From positions 1-38,094 of the forward strand of contig JAUVWL010000031.1 of assembly GCA_030604135.1 (NCBI GenBank): DNA of 38,094 nucleotides, written 5' to 3'. The translations under genes were made by a program, and so were the position numbers. Position 1 is the stretch's first letter, and each line of letters starts with the position of its first letter. Below the pieces are notes generated by a model that ran no database searches, had not been told where the DNA came from, and saw nothing but the letters and a program-made list of their open reading frames with translations. The DNA comes from Burkholderiales bacterium (GTDB lineage Bacteria; Pseudomonadota; Gammaproteobacteria; Burkholderiales; Burkholderiaceae_C). Below, one piece after another: positions 15,181 through 23,930 of the stretch.

Positions 15181-16170
15181 ATGTCCAGACTGATCAAATC
15201 ACACATGAGCCGTCGTCAGATTTTGTCTATGACAGCCATAACCATCGTGCTGCCGACTTGGGCCCAGTCTGGGTATCCGAGCAAGCCCATCACGATTTTG
15301 GTTCCCTTTCCAGCCGGCGGAACCACCGACATCCTCGGTCGCCTGGTAGGGCGTCATCTGGCCTCTCGTCTGGGTGGAACGGTGGTGGTAGAAAACAAAC
15401 CCGGTGCCGGAGGCTCCGTCGGTTCGGCAATGGTTGCCAAGGCTGCAGGCGATGGCTACACGCTGTTGTTGGGCACGATCGGTACGCATTCCATCAACCA
15501 GTACCTGTACAAGAAGCTTGCCTACGATCCCTTCAAGGACTTCGCACCAATCAGTTTGATCGCAATGGTGCCGAACGTGTTGGTAGTCAATTCGTCGTCG
15601 CAGATCAAGACGGTCAAGGATCTGATCGCGGCGGCAAAGGCCGATCCTGGCAAGTTGACATATGCGTCGGCTGGCAACGGAACATCGATTCACTTGTGCG
15701 GAGCCATGTTTGAGCAAATGGCTCAGGTCTCTATGTCGCACGTACCCTACCGCGGAAGTGCGCCGGCGATCACTGATTTGATCGGCGGCCAGACCACCTG
15801 CATGTTTGACAATTTGCCGTCGGCCATGCCTCACATCAAATCCGGTGCACTGCGTGCGGTCGCTGTGACCACGGCCAAACGCTCCGCTGCGTTACCAGAG
15901 GTGCCCACGATCGCTGAATCGGGTGTCGCGGGATACGACGCCAGTTCATGGTTTGGCATGTGGGCCCCCGCTTCTGTGCCTGCTAGCTTGGTTGGCCGGC
16001 TCAACGAAGAAATTCGACAGATTCTGGTGCAGGCCGAAGTAAGACAAACACTCAAGGAGCAAGGCGCAGAGGCCGCTCCTAACAGTCCGGCGCAGTTTGC
16101 GGCCTATATCCAAGCCGAGGCCAACAAGTGGTCAAAGGTTGTTCAAACCGCCAATGTGCAGCTGGATTGA
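15181..16170 (+). CDS. Bug-type periplasmic solute-binding protein (tripartite tricarboxylate transporter family)
   Basis: Periplasmic receptor of 329 residues, starting at the ATG 15181 after GGAGA. The signal peptide (about 1-29) begins with a basic stretch including SRRQILSMT, possibly twin-arginine-like, and ends near PTWAQS. The mature protein opens with YPSKPITILVPFPAGGTTDILGR, the signature of the Bug/TctC family, which is hugely expanded in Burkholderiales and binds carboxylates. Its position between the acyl-CoA dehydrogenase and CoA-transferase suggests it binds adipate or a related dicarboxylate. No TctA/TctB membrane genes are nearby, so it must work with a transporter elsewhere or act in sensing. 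Confidence 0.88.
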   Translation: MSRLIKSHMSRRQILSMTAITIVLPTWAQSGYPSKPITILVPFPAGGTTDILGRLVGRHLASRLGGTVVVENKPGAGGSVGSAMVAKAAGDGYTLLLGTIGTHSINQYLYKKLAYDPFKDFAPISLIAMVPNVLVVNSSSQIKTVKDLIAAAKADPGKLTYASAGNGTSIHLCGAMFEQMAQVSMSHVPYRGSAPAITDLIGGQTTCMFDNLPSAMPHIKSGALRAVAVTTAKRSAALPEVPTIAESGVAGYDASSWFGMWAPASVPASLVGRLNEEIRQILVQAEVRQTLKEQGAEAAPNSPAQFAAYIQAEANKWSKVVQTANVQLD

Positions 16171-16174
16171 TCGT

Positions 16175-17395
16175 ATGGGAGCCCTTAGCCATATTCGGGT
16201 GCTGGACCTGACGCGGGTCCTGGCCGGTCCCTGGTGCACGCAGACACTGGCCGATCTGGGCGCGGACGTGATCAAGATCGAACGCCCGGGCCAGGGCGAC
16301 GACACGCGGCAGTGGGGCCCGCCCTACGCGCGAGACGCCACCGGGCAAGACACGACCGAAGCCGCCTACTACCTGGCGGTGAACCGGAACAAACGGTCCG
16401 TGACGCTCGACATCTCCACCCCCGAGGGGCAGGAACTGGTCCGCCGCCTGGTGGCGCAATGCGACGTGCTGGTCGAGAACTTCAAGGTCGGCGACATGCA
16501 GCGCTACGGACTCGACTACGAGAGCCTGCGCGGTGACCATCCCAGCCTCATCTATTGCTCGATCACCGGCTTCGGTCAGACGGGCCCGTACGCGCCGCGC
16601 GCCGGTTACGACTTCATCGTGCAGGGTATGGGTGGGTTCATGAGCGTTACCGGCGAGCGGGATGGTCAACCAGGCGCGTCCCCCCAGAAAGCCGGCGTCG
16701 CTATCGCCGACCTGTTCACAGGTGCGCATGCCACCATTGCCATACTGGCTGCGTTGAATCACAGGGAGCGCACAGGCGAAGGGCAGTACCTGGACATTTG
16801 CTTGCTGGACACGCAGGTTGCCATGATGGCCAACATGGCCACGAACTACCTGGCCACAGGCAAACCTCCGGCACGCTGGGGTAATGCACACCCCAACATC
16901 GTTCCTTACCAGGTGTTCAAGGTGGCCGATGGTTGGGTCATCGTCGCTTGTGGAAACGACGGGCAGTTCCGAAAGCTCACCCAGGCTGCCGGCCAACCCG
17001 AACTGGCCGACGATCCGCGCTTTGCCACCAACCCTGCCCGCGTGCGGCATCGCGACCAGTTGGTACCGCTGCTGGAATCGCTGATGCTCCTGCAACCGCG
17101 CGATACATGGATCCGGCTGTTGGAAGAGGTCGGTGTGCCTTGCGGCCCCATCAATGACATGGCCGATGTGTTCCAGGACCCTCAGGTGCTGGCCCGTGAA
17201 ATGCGCCAGGACCTGCCCCATCCCACCGCGGGCCAGGTGAGCGTGCCGGGCAGCGCGCTCAAGCTGTCGGCTACGCCCGTGACCTACCGCAGCGCACCGC
17301 CGTTGCTTGGCCAGCACACGCAGGAAGTCCTCCAGTCGCTGGTGGCGCTGTCCGATGGCGAGCTGGACGCACTCAAAACCCGTCACATCATCTGA
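16175..17395 (+). CDS. Class III (CaiB/BaiF) CoA-transferase, probably activating adipate
   Basis: Transfers CoA from a donor such as succinyl-CoA to a carboxylate without ATP; adipate is the likely acceptor here. The ATG at 16175 gives 406 residues, the family length, and lies 4 bases after the previous stop with only a weak ribosome site, suggesting translational coupling. Features are RVLDLTRVLAGPWCTQTLADLGADVIKIERP at the N-terminus, the catalytic aspartate Asp179 in AIADLFTGAH, LNRERTGEG-type motif (here LNHRERTGEGQYLD), and VGVPCGPIND. No CoA ligase gene is present, so this enzyme must provide activation. Formyl- or carnitine-CoA transferases look similar; context decides. Confidence 0.87.
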   Translation: MGALSHIRVLDLTRVLAGPWCTQTLADLGADVIKIERPGQGDDTRQWGPPYARDATGQDTTEAAYYLAVNRNKRSVTLDISTPEGQELVRRLVAQCDVLVENFKVGDMQRYGLDYESLRGDHPSLIYCSITGFGQTGPYAPRAGYDFIVQGMGGFMSVTGERDGQPGASPQKAGVAIADLFTGAHATIAILAALNHRERTGEGQYLDICLLDTQVAMMANMATNYLATGKPPARWGNAHPNIVPYQVFKVADGWVIVACGNDGQFRKLTQAAGQPELADDPRFATNPARVRHRDQLVPLLESLMLLQPRDTWIRLLEEVGVPCGPINDMADVFQDPQVLAREMRQDLPHPTAGQVSVPGSALKLSATPVTYRSAPPLLGQHTQEVLQSLVALSDGELDALKTRHII

Positions 17396-17412
17396 AACCC
17401 GGTACCGCCCAC

Positions 17413-19476
17413 ATGACCCCATCTTCTTCCGCTGCCCCACGTGTGGCACGCATCGAACTCAACGCACCGCCGGTCAACAGCCTGGGCATCGCGCTGCGCC
17501 GGCATATCGTCGAATCGGTGCGCGCCGCCGATGCCGATCCGCAGGTGGCGGCCATCGTGCTCATCGGCACCGACAAGGCCTTTTCGGCCGGCGCGGATGT
17601 GTCCGAGTTCGGCACGCCGCTGCAGTTTGAAACCCCCATGCTGCGCGACGTCATCGAGGCACTCGAAAGCTGTTCAAAGCCGGTGGTGGCCGCCATCTCC
17701 GGCGTCGCGCTCGGCGGTGGTCTGGAACTGGCCCTGGGTTGCCATGCACGGTTGGCCCTGGCTTCGGCCCGGCTCGGTACGCCGGAGATCCAGCTGGGCC
17801 TGATCCCTGGCTCCGGCGCCACCCAGAAACTGCCGCGCCTGGTGGGAGCAGAGCGGGCGCTGACGATGATGCTCACGGGCCAGCCCCAGACGGCTGGCGA
17901 ACACACGGCTTCAGGGCTGCTGGACCGCGTGGTACCGCAAGACCTGTGGGGCGCGGCGTCGGCCCTCGCTCTGGAATTGGCGCAGGCTGATGTCCCCCTG
18001 CCGCGGGCACGTGACCGCAGCGTCAATGCGGATGCTGCCCGGGCAGCAGTTAGCGAGGCTTTGGCCCGGTTCAACGCCCGCCAGCGCGCGCAGCCCGCCT
18101 ACCAGGCCTTGCTGGACGCGGTACAGGCGAGCGCTCTGCCGTTCGACGCCGGCATGCAGCGCGAACGCGAGCTGTTCCTGGCGCTGATGCAGAGCCCCGA
18201 AGCGGCTGCCTTGCGCTACCAATTTCGGGTCCAGCGCGAGTCCGGCAAGCTGCCGCCCAGTCTGTCTGCCGAGTCGCGTGCCTTCGATCGGGTCGCCGTC
18301 ATCGGCGCCGGTACCATGGGCTCGGGCATAGCCATCGCCGCGCTGGAGGCGGGCCTGCAGGTCTGCCTGCTGGAGCAGTCGGGCGAGGCGCTGGCGCGTG
18401 GTTCCGCGCGCATCGCCGAGCACTTCGTTGCGCGTGTGAAAGCCGGCAAAGTCGATGCTGCAAAGGCCGAAAGCCTGCAAGGCCGGCTGACGGCCACGCT
18501 GGACTGGTCGGCGCTGCAGTCGGTCGACGTGGTGATCGAAGCCGTGTTTGAGGACCTGGCAGTCAAGCAGTCGGTGTTTCGCCAGATCGACGCACACGCG
18601 CGGGCGGACGCGGTGCTGGCCACCAACACCTCCTACCTGGACATCGACGCGATCGCATCGGTCACGTCCCGGCCGCAGGACGTGCTGGGCCTGCACTTCT
18701 TCAGCCCGGCCAACGTCATGAAGCTACTGGAGGTGGTGCAAGGGCGCGACAGCGCACCCGACGTGATCGCCACCGGCATGGCCCTGGGCCGCGAGCTCAA
18801 GAAAACGCCCATCCTGTGCGGCAACGCCTTTGGCTTCATCGGCAATCGTATCTACAACGCCTACCGCAAGCAGTGCGAGTTCATGTTGGAAGACGGGGCC
18901 TGGCCCGAGGACGTGGATCGTGCACTGACCGATTTCGGCTTCGCCATGGGGCCGTTCGCCGTGGCCGATCTCTCGGGCCTGGACATCGCTTGGCGCATGC
19001 GGCAGGCCGGCGCCGCCACCCGTGACCCGCGGGAGCGTTATGTGCACATCCTCGACCGCCTGTGCGAGATGGGCCGCATGGGACGCAAGACCCAGGCGGG
19101 CTACTACACCTACACCGACGGCAAGGCCAGCCCCGCCACCGACGAGGTGGTGCGTGGCGTCATCGCGCAGGCCTCGGCCGCGCGCGGCATCGAGCGCTCG
19201 CCACTGTCGGCCGAGACGATCCAGCGCCGAGCCCTGCTGGCCATGGTGAACGAAGCCGCGCTGCTGTTCAGCGAAGGGGTGGCGCACCGCGCAGGCGACA
19301 TCGACGTCGTCTTGGTCAACGGCTACGGCTTCCCGTCCTGGGTGGGAGGCCCCGTGCACTGGGCCCGTACCCAGCCACGGGATCTGCTGGAGCAGGAGCT
19401 GGATCGGCTCGTTGCGGCCAACGGCTTTGGCGCTGTACGCGCTACGCCGGCCATGCTGGACCACCTGCTCGGCTGA
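17413..19476 (+). CDS. Fused enoyl-CoA hydratase / 3-hydroxyacyl-CoA dehydrogenase
   Basis: Bifunctional beta-oxidation enzyme of 687 residues, expected to turn 2,3-didehydroadipyl-CoA into 3-oxoadipyl-CoA. The crotonase domain is at about 1-190: SAGADVSEF, then both catalytic glutamates, Glu105 (GGGLE) and Glu125 (TPEIQLG). The NAD-binding domain begins near 294 (VAVIGAGTMGSGIA) and His428 in GLHFFSPANVMKLLEVV is the dehydrogenase catalytic histidine. Two C-terminal 3HCDH domains follow (GNRIYNAY..., YGFPSWVGGP). The arrangement is that of peroxisomal-type multifunctional enzymes and PimF, shorter than E. coli FadB. It starts 17 bases after the CoA-transferase gene, in the same operon. Confidence 0.92.
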   Translation: MTPSSSAAPRVARIELNAPPVNSLGIALRRHIVESVRAADADPQVAAIVLIGTDKAFSAGADVSEFGTPLQFETPMLRDVIEALESCSKPVVAAISGVALGGGLELALGCHARLALASARLGTPEIQLGLIPGSGATQKLPRLVGAERALTMMLTGQPQTAGEHTASGLLDRVVPQDLWGAASALALELAQADVPLPRARDRSVNADAARAAVSEALARFNARQRAQPAYQALLDAVQASALPFDAGMQRERELFLALMQSPEAAALRYQFRVQRESGKLPPSLSAESRAFDRVAVIGAGTMGSGIAIAALEAGLQVCLLEQSGEALARGSARIAEHFVARVKAGKVDAAKAESLQGRLTATLDWSALQSVDVVIEAVFEDLAVKQSVFRQIDAHARADAVLATNTSYLDIDAIASVTSRPQDVLGLHFFSPANVMKLLEVVQGRDSAPDVIATGMALGRELKKTPILCGNAFGFIGNRIYNAYRKQCEFMLEDGAWPEDVDRALTDFGFAMGPFAVADLSGLDIAWRMRQAGAATRDPRERYVHILDRLCEMGRMGRKTQAGYYTYTDGKASPATDEVVRGVIAQASAARGIERSPLSAETIQRRALLAMVNEAALLFSEGVAHRAGDIDVVLVNGYGFPSWVGGPVHWARTQPRDLLEQELDRLVAANGFGAVRATPAMLDHLLG

Positions 19477-19526
19477 GCCGCGCACCTCTCTTTTGTCCCT
19501 GTATTTCTCTTTTTTTGTTTCCTGCC

Positions 19527-20735
19527 ATGACCACTTCCCAAGCCTTCATCTGCGACGCCATCCGCACCCCCTTCGGCCGCTACGGCGGCGCGCTATCGTC
19601 GGTGCGTGCCGACGACCTCGGCGCCGTGCCCTTGCGCGCCCTCATGACGCGCAATCCCAGTGTTGACTGGGCCTCGGTGACTGACATCATCTTCGGCTGC
19701 GCCAACCAGGCTGGTGAAGACAACCGCAATGTGGCGCGAATGAGCGGATTGTTGGCAGGATTGCCACTTGAAGTGCCAGGATCGACCGTCAACCGCCTGT
19801 GTGGTTCTGGCTTGGACGCCATCGGTACCGCAGCTCGCGCCATCAAAGCCGGTGAAGCCGGCTTGATGATCGCCGGCGGTGTGGAGAGCATGAGCCGAGC
19901 GCCCTTCGTCATGCCCAAGGCCGAAAGCGCGTTTTCCCGTAACAACGCTGTCTACGACACCACCATCGGCTGGCGCTTCGTCAACAAGCTGATGAAAGCG
20001 CAGTACGGCGTGGACTCGATGCCCGAAACCGCCGAGAACGTGGCGACTGACTTCCAGATCGAGCGCGAAGCGCAGGACCGAATGGCCCTGGCCAGCCAGA
20101 TGAAGGCCGTGGCCGCGATCAAAGCCGGCCACCTGGCGCGTGAGATCTGTGCCGTGAGCATCCCGCAAAAAAAGGGCGATGCCGTGCTGGTGGACACCGA
20201 TGAACACCCGCGCGAAACCAGTCTGGAAATCCTGGCGAAACTAAAAGGCGTGGTGCGCCCGGACGGCACGGTCACCGCCGGCAACGCCAGCGGCGTGAAC
20301 GACGGCGCTTGCGCGCTGCTGCTGGCCGACGAAGCCACCGCCGCGAAGAATGGCCTGACGCCCAAGGCCCGCATCGTTGGCATGGCCACGGCCGGCGTGG
20401 CCCCGCGCATCATGGGCATCGGCCCGGCGCCGGCCACGCAGAAAGTGCTGGCGCTCACCGGCTTGACGCTGGAGCAGCTGGACGTGATCGAACTCAACGA
20501 AGCCTTTGCTGCACAAGGGCTGGCCGTGCTGCGCCAGCTGGGTCTGCAAGACGACGACGCACGCGTCAACGCCTGGGGCGGCGCGATCGCGCTGGGCCAC
20601 CCGCTGGGCGCCAGCGGTGCGCGGCTGGTGACCACAGCCGTCAACCGCCTGCACACCACCGGCGGGCGCTATGCGCTGTGCACCATGTGCATCGGCGTGG
20701 GGCAGGGCATTGCCTTGATCGTCGAACGCGTCTGA
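19527..20735 (+). CDS. pcaF: 3-oxoadipyl-CoA thiolase
   Basis: Cleaves 3-oxoadipyl-CoA with CoA into succinyl-CoA and acetyl-CoA, the last step of the route. The ATG at 19527 gives 402 residues, after a T-rich leader without an obvious ribosome site; longer in-frame starts overlap the previous gene. Landmarks are Cys92 in [17 protein letters not shown], the [16 protein letters not shown] histidine loop and Cys in [10 protein letters not shown]. The N-terminal pattern [12 protein letters not shown]...RADDL and [16 protein letters not shown] is characteristic of PcaF/PaaJ thiolases rather than generic acetyl-CoA acetyltransferases, which is the best sequence evidence that the pathway handles a C6 dicarboxylate. 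Confidence 0.9.
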   Translation: MTTSQAFICDAIRTPFGRYGGALSSVRADDLGAVPLRALMTRNPSVDWASVTDIIFGCANQAGEDNRNVARMSGLLAGLPLEVPGSTVNRLCGSGLDAIGTAARAIKAGEAGLMIAGGVESMSRAPFVMPKAESAFSRNNAVYDTTIGWRFVNKLMKAQYGVDSMPETAENVATDFQIEREAQDRMALASQMKAVAAIKAGHLAREICAVSIPQKKGDAVLVDTDEHPRETSLEILAKLKGVVRPDGTVTAGNASGVNDGACALLLADEATAAKNGLTPKARIVGMATAGVAPRIMGIGPAPATQKVLALTGLTLEQLDVIELNEAFAAQGLAVLRQLGLQDDDARVNAWGGAIALGHPLGASGARLVTTAVNRLHTTGGRYALCTMCIGVGQGIALIVERV

Positions 20736-20748
20736 AGGGATCCACACC

Positions 20749-21498
20749 ATGAAAATCCTCGTCCCCGTCAAACGCGTGGTGGACTACAACGTCAAGGTGC
20801 GAGTCAAGAGCGACGGCACCGGCGTGGACATCGCCAACGTCAAGATGAGCATGAACCCGTTTGACGAGATCGCGGTGGAAGAAGCCGTGCGTCTGAAAGA
20901 AAAGGGCGCGGCCACCGAGGTGATCGCCGTCTCCTGCGGCGTGGCGCAGTGCCAGGAAACGCTGCGCACGGCCATGGCCATCGGTGCCGACCGCGCCATC
21001 CTGGTCGAGACCGACGTGGAACTGCAGCCGCTGGCCGTGGCCAAGCTGCTCAAGGCCCTGGTGGACAAGGAACAACCGGGTCTGGTGATCCTGGGCAAGC
21101 AGGCGATCGACGACGACGCCAACCAGACCGGCCAGATGCTCGCCGCCCTGGCTGACCTGCCGCAGGCCACCTTCGCCAGCAAGGTGGAAGTGGCCGGTGA
21201 CAAAGCCAAGGTCACGCGCGAGATCGACGGCGGCCTGGAAACCCTGGAAGTGAGCCTGCCGGCGGTCGTGACCACCGACCTGCGTCTGAACGAGCCGCGT
21301 TATGTGACGCTGCCCAACATCATGAAGGCCAAGAAGAAGCCGCTGGAGACTGTCAAGCCGGCCGACCTCGGTGTCGATGTGGCGCCGCGCCTGAAGACTC
21401 TGAAGGTCGCCGAACCGGCCAAGCGCGGCGCCGGCGTGAAGGTGCCCGATGTGACCGCCCTGGTGGACAAGCTCAAGAACGAAGCCAAAGTGATCTGA
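20749..21498 (+). CDS. etfB: Electron transfer flavoprotein beta subunit
   Basis: Small subunit of the soluble ETF dimer that accepts electrons from acyl-CoA dehydrogenase and passes them to ETF-ubiquinone oxidoreductase. 249 residues, the normal length. It opens with [20 protein letters not shown], and contains the AMP-binding region ([19 protein letters not shown]) and the conserved [22 protein letters not shown] recognition-loop stretch near 185-205. It starts 13 bases after the thiolase and is followed by etfA after 12 bases. The nearby acyl-CoA dehydrogenase is the obvious partner. No ETF-QO gene is in the window; the host copy must serve. Confidence 0.95.
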   Translation: MKILVPVKRVVDYNVKVRVKSDGTGVDIANVKMSMNPFDEIAVEEAVRLKEKGAATEVIAVSCGVAQCQETLRTAMAIGADRAILVETDVELQPLAVAKLLKALVDKEQPGLVILGKQAIDDDANQTGQMLAALADLPQATFASKVEVAGDKAKVTREIDGGLETLEVSLPAVVTTDLRLNEPRYVTLPNIMKAKKKPLETVKPADLGVDVAPRLKTLKVAEPAKRGAGVKVPDVTALVDKLKNEAKVI

Positions 21499-21510
21499 GG
21501 AAGAAACAAC

Positions 21511-22440
21511 ATGACCGCACTCGTCATTGCCGAACACGACAACGCCGCCATCAAGGGCGCGACCCTCAACACCGTGTCCGCCGCCGCTGCCTGCGGCGGT
21601 GACGTGCACGTGCTGGTGGCCGGCCACAACGCCGCTGCCGCTGCAGCCGCCGCCGCCCAGATCGCCGGTGTCGCCAAAGTCATCCACGCCGATGGCGAAG
21701 GCTTCGCCCACGGCCTGGCCGAAAACGTCGCCGCCCAGGTGCTGGCCATCGCCAATGCCTACAGCCACATCCTGTTCCCTGCCACGGCCGGCGGCAAGAA
21801 CGTGGCTCCGCGCGTGGCCGCCAAGCTCGACGTCGCGCAGATCAGCGACATCACCAAGGTCATCAGCCAAGATACCTTCGAGCGCCCCATCTACGCCGGC
21901 AACGCCATCGCCACCGTGCAGAGCGGCGACGCCACCAAAGTCATCACCGTGCGCACCACCGGCTTCGACCCGGCAGGCCAGGGTGGATCGGCCGCCGTGG
22001 AACCGGTTGCGGCCGCAGCGGGCAACGGCAAGAGCAGCTACCTGGGCAGCGAAATCGCCAAGAGCGACCGCCCGGAACTGACGGCGGCCAAGATCATCGT
22101 CAGCGGTGGCCGTGCGCTGGGCAGCAGCGAGAAGTTCAACGAAGTGATGACCCCGCTGGCCGACAAGCTGGGCGCGGCCATCGGTGCCAGCCGCGCGGCG
22201 GTGGACGCGGGCTACGCCCCGAACGACCTGCAGGTGGGTCAGACGGGCAAGATCGTGGCGCCGCAGCTGTACATCGCCGCGGGCATCTCGGGTGCGATCC
22301 AGCACCTGGCGGGCATGAAGGATTCGAAGGTGATCGTGGCGATCAACAAGGACCCCGAGGCGCCGATCTTCAGCGTGGCCGACTACGGCCTGGAGGCCGA
22401 CCTGTTCACCGCTGTGCCCGAGCTGGTGGTAGCGATTTAA
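21511..22440 (+). CDS. etfA: Electron transfer flavoprotein alpha subunit
   Basis: Large, FAD-binding subunit of ETF, 309 residues. The N-terminal domain (about 1-185) is alanine-rich. The C-terminal FAD domain carries the family pattern: [52 protein letters not shown] and [24 protein letters not shown]-like ribosome site before the ATG. It is the last gene of the cargo: the ICE backbone regulator starts 47 bases downstream and I see no terminator between them, so cargo transcription may run into the transfer region. Confidence 0.95.
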   Translation: MTALVIAEHDNAAIKGATLNTVSAAAACGGDVHVLVAGHNAAAAAAAAAQIAGVAKVIHADGEGFAHGLAENVAAQVLAIANAYSHILFPATAGGKNVAPRVAAKLDVAQISDITKVISQDTFERPIYAGNAIATVQSGDATKVITVRTTGFDPAGQGGSAAVEPVAAAAGNGKSSYLGSEIAKSDRPELTAAKIIVSGGRALGSSEKFNEVMTPLADKLGAAIGASRAAVDAGYAPNDLQVGQTGKIVAPQLYIAAGISGAIQHLAGMKDSKVIVAINKDPEAPIFSVADYGLEADLFTAVPELVVAI

Positions 22441-22487
22441 GAACAGAAGTAGCTTGAAGCAGAAAATGAAAACATTCAGGGAAAACA

Positions 22488-23420
22488 ATGGAACTGAGGC
22501 ACCTTCGGTGCTTCTTGGCGGTCGCTCAGGAACTGCACTTCGCCAGAGCCGCTGAGAAGCTTCACATTGAACAGTCGCCACTTTCGCGGGCGATCAAGGA
22601 ACTGGAAGAAGAGCTGGGGGTCCGCCTCTTCGACCGCAACACCCGCAGCACGCGCCTGACCCGTTCTGGTCAGGTCTTCATGGATCACGTGCCACGCGTG
22701 TTCGCTGCGCTGACCCAGGCTCGTGACAGCGTACGGGCCGTGTCGGCCGGTTACCAGAGGCAGTTGCGCATCGCGCTGTCCGAAGACATCTCGCAGGCCC
22801 GTCTCACTGCATTGCTATCGGGTTGCCGTGAAGAGGAGCCAGATACGGAAATCCGCCTATACGAGGTTCCGCTGGCGCAGCAGATCAAGGGCCTCGAATC
22901 CGACTTGTATGACTTGGGGTTTTCCCAATGGACGGATGTCGGCGAGGCTCTGTCTGCTGTGCCGGCATGGAGCGACACGATAGTGGTGGTGATGCCTTTG
23001 CGTCACCCCTTGTTGGCCTACGAGAAACCGCCGCTGAACGAGGTCCTGCGCTACCCACTGGTGCTGTGCGACCCTGAGGTCTGCGAGGGCTGCTGTCGCC
23101 AGCTGGACCGGGTACTTCGCGCGACTGACATGGAGCCCATCGTGGCTGAGCGAGTCGCCAGTCACGACCTCATGGTGACGCTAGTGGCAGCGGGATACGG
23201 GTTGGGCTTTTCGACAGAGGCACACGTATCAACCAGCAGCCACCCAGAAATCGTCACCAGGCCATTGGCAGGCCGCACACCGTTGCTGACCACCTACCTG
23301 ATCCACCGTATCGGTGACCCGTCTGAGACCTTGCGACGTTTCGTAGAAAGAGCACTCATAAACGCGCCGGATCGGCCGGCCAATGATGCTCAGGACACTT
23401 CACCAGGGAGTACGACATGA
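22488..23420 (+). CDS. traR: LysR-type regulator at the head of the transfer region
   Basis: LysR-type regulator of 310 residues with a clear N-terminal HTH (LRCFLAVAQELHFARAAEKLHIEQSPLSRAIKELEEELG) and an effector domain with GYQRQLRIALSED and VAAGYGLGFS. Tn4371-like ICEs carry a LysR gene just before traG, usually called TraR and thought to control transfer genes; position and orientation match. The ATG at 22488 follows GGGAAAACA. Its stop overlaps the next start (ATGA), so it is coupled to the exclusion lipoprotein. It is unlike the cargo LysR at 12957 and should be regarded as backbone. The inducer is unknown. Confidence 0.8.
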   Translation: MELRHLRCFLAVAQELHFARAAEKLHIEQSPLSRAIKELEEELGVRLFDRNTRSTRLTRSGQVFMDHVPRVFAALTQARDSVRAVSAGYQRQLRIALSEDISQARLTALLSGCREEEPDTEIRLYEVPLAQQIKGLESDLYDLGFSQWTDVGEALSAVPAWSDTIVVVMPLRHPLLAYEKPPLNEVLRYPLVLCDPEVCEGCCRQLDRVLRATDMEPIVAERVASHDLMVTLVAAGYGLGFSTEAHVSTSSHPEIVTRPLAGRTPLLTTYLIHRIGDPSETLRRFVERALINAPDRPANDAQDTSPGSTT

Positions 23421-23686
23421 AAAAGCTTCACAAATGGAAAGCAGCCTTGGCAGCTACCTCGGCCACCCTCCTTCTGTCGGCCTGCGGCAAGCAGCAGCCC
23501 ACTGATTCGCTGGAATCGTTTATGGCCGATCCAGAACGGTTGAAGCTGCTGAGAGAGCAGTGCAAGACCGAGCGCACGAAACTGGGCGACGAACTTTGTG
23601 ACCGCGTGGCCGAGGCCTCGAAGCGACGATTTTTCGGGGACGGCAAGGTGCCGTACAACCCACCCAAGGAATCGCCCAAGTTCTGA
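23417..23686 (+). CDS. eexN: EexN-type entry-exclusion lipoprotein
   Basis: 89-residue lipoprotein: basic start (MKKLHKWK), hydrophobic stretch and lipobox LLSAC with Cys23. The mature part (LESFMADPERLKLLREQCKT...LGDELCDRVAEASKRRFFGDG) has the short pattern with two cysteines typical of EexN-like proteins found next to traG/trb genes. Such proteins sit in the envelope and block redundant conjugation into cells already carrying the element. It overlaps the traR stop by ATGA. It takes the place of trbK, which is absent between trbJ and trbL. The family call is by pattern; exclusion is inferred. Confidence 0.75.
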   Translation: MKKLHKWKAALAATSATLLLSACGKQQPTDSLESFMADPERLKLLREQCKTERTKLGDELCDRVAEASKRRFFGDGKVPYNPPKESPKF

Positions 23687-23930
23687 ACTTGCGTTCGTGG
23701 CCACACTCGGTGGCACTCATCTCGCGCATGGAAGCGGTGCTAAGCGCATCGTTTCAGGGAGCCATGACACGCGGCAGCACGCTGCCACTTGCATTCTTGC
23801 AGGCCGAGTTGCGAGCCTGTCGATTTCGGACTTTGACCCACCGATAGCCAGCCTTGATGCTCATGCGTGCGGCACACCTTCGTGCCGCGCGCATGGCTCC
23901 GCATGGCGGGCCACAGAATCGGAGGTCAAG
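23687..23930. promoter_or_regulatory. Intergenic region upstream of traG with three dyads
   Basis: This is the longest gap in the transfer region. It holds GCCAC/GTGGC at about 23700-23716, GGCAGC (23773-23778)/GCTGCC (23781-23786), and a 12-base stem with one G-T pair, TGCGTGCGGCAC (23864-23875)/GTGCCGCGCGCA (23882-23893), 38 bases before the traG start. It is a candidate promoter/operator for traG-trb, or an oriT. A frame running through it into traG from 23598 is judged accidental. Confidence 0.5.

Noticed and set aside
16079..17449. 456-residue minus-strand frame opposite the CoA-transferase
   Set aside because: Shadow of a gene with a clear CaiB/BaiF catalytic aspartate and family length.
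20641..22581. 646-residue minus-strand frame across the thiolase end and both ETF genes
   Set aside because: It is a His/Gly/Asp-rich antisense shadow of etfB and etfA, whose family motifs are unambiguous; such frames are common in high-GC DNA.
5689..23424. ATGAAAAA sites (5689 and 23417) resembling the reverse of the reported Tn4371 attachment core
   Set aside because: Both are ordinary gene starts (chnB, eexN) inside the element, so the match is chance.
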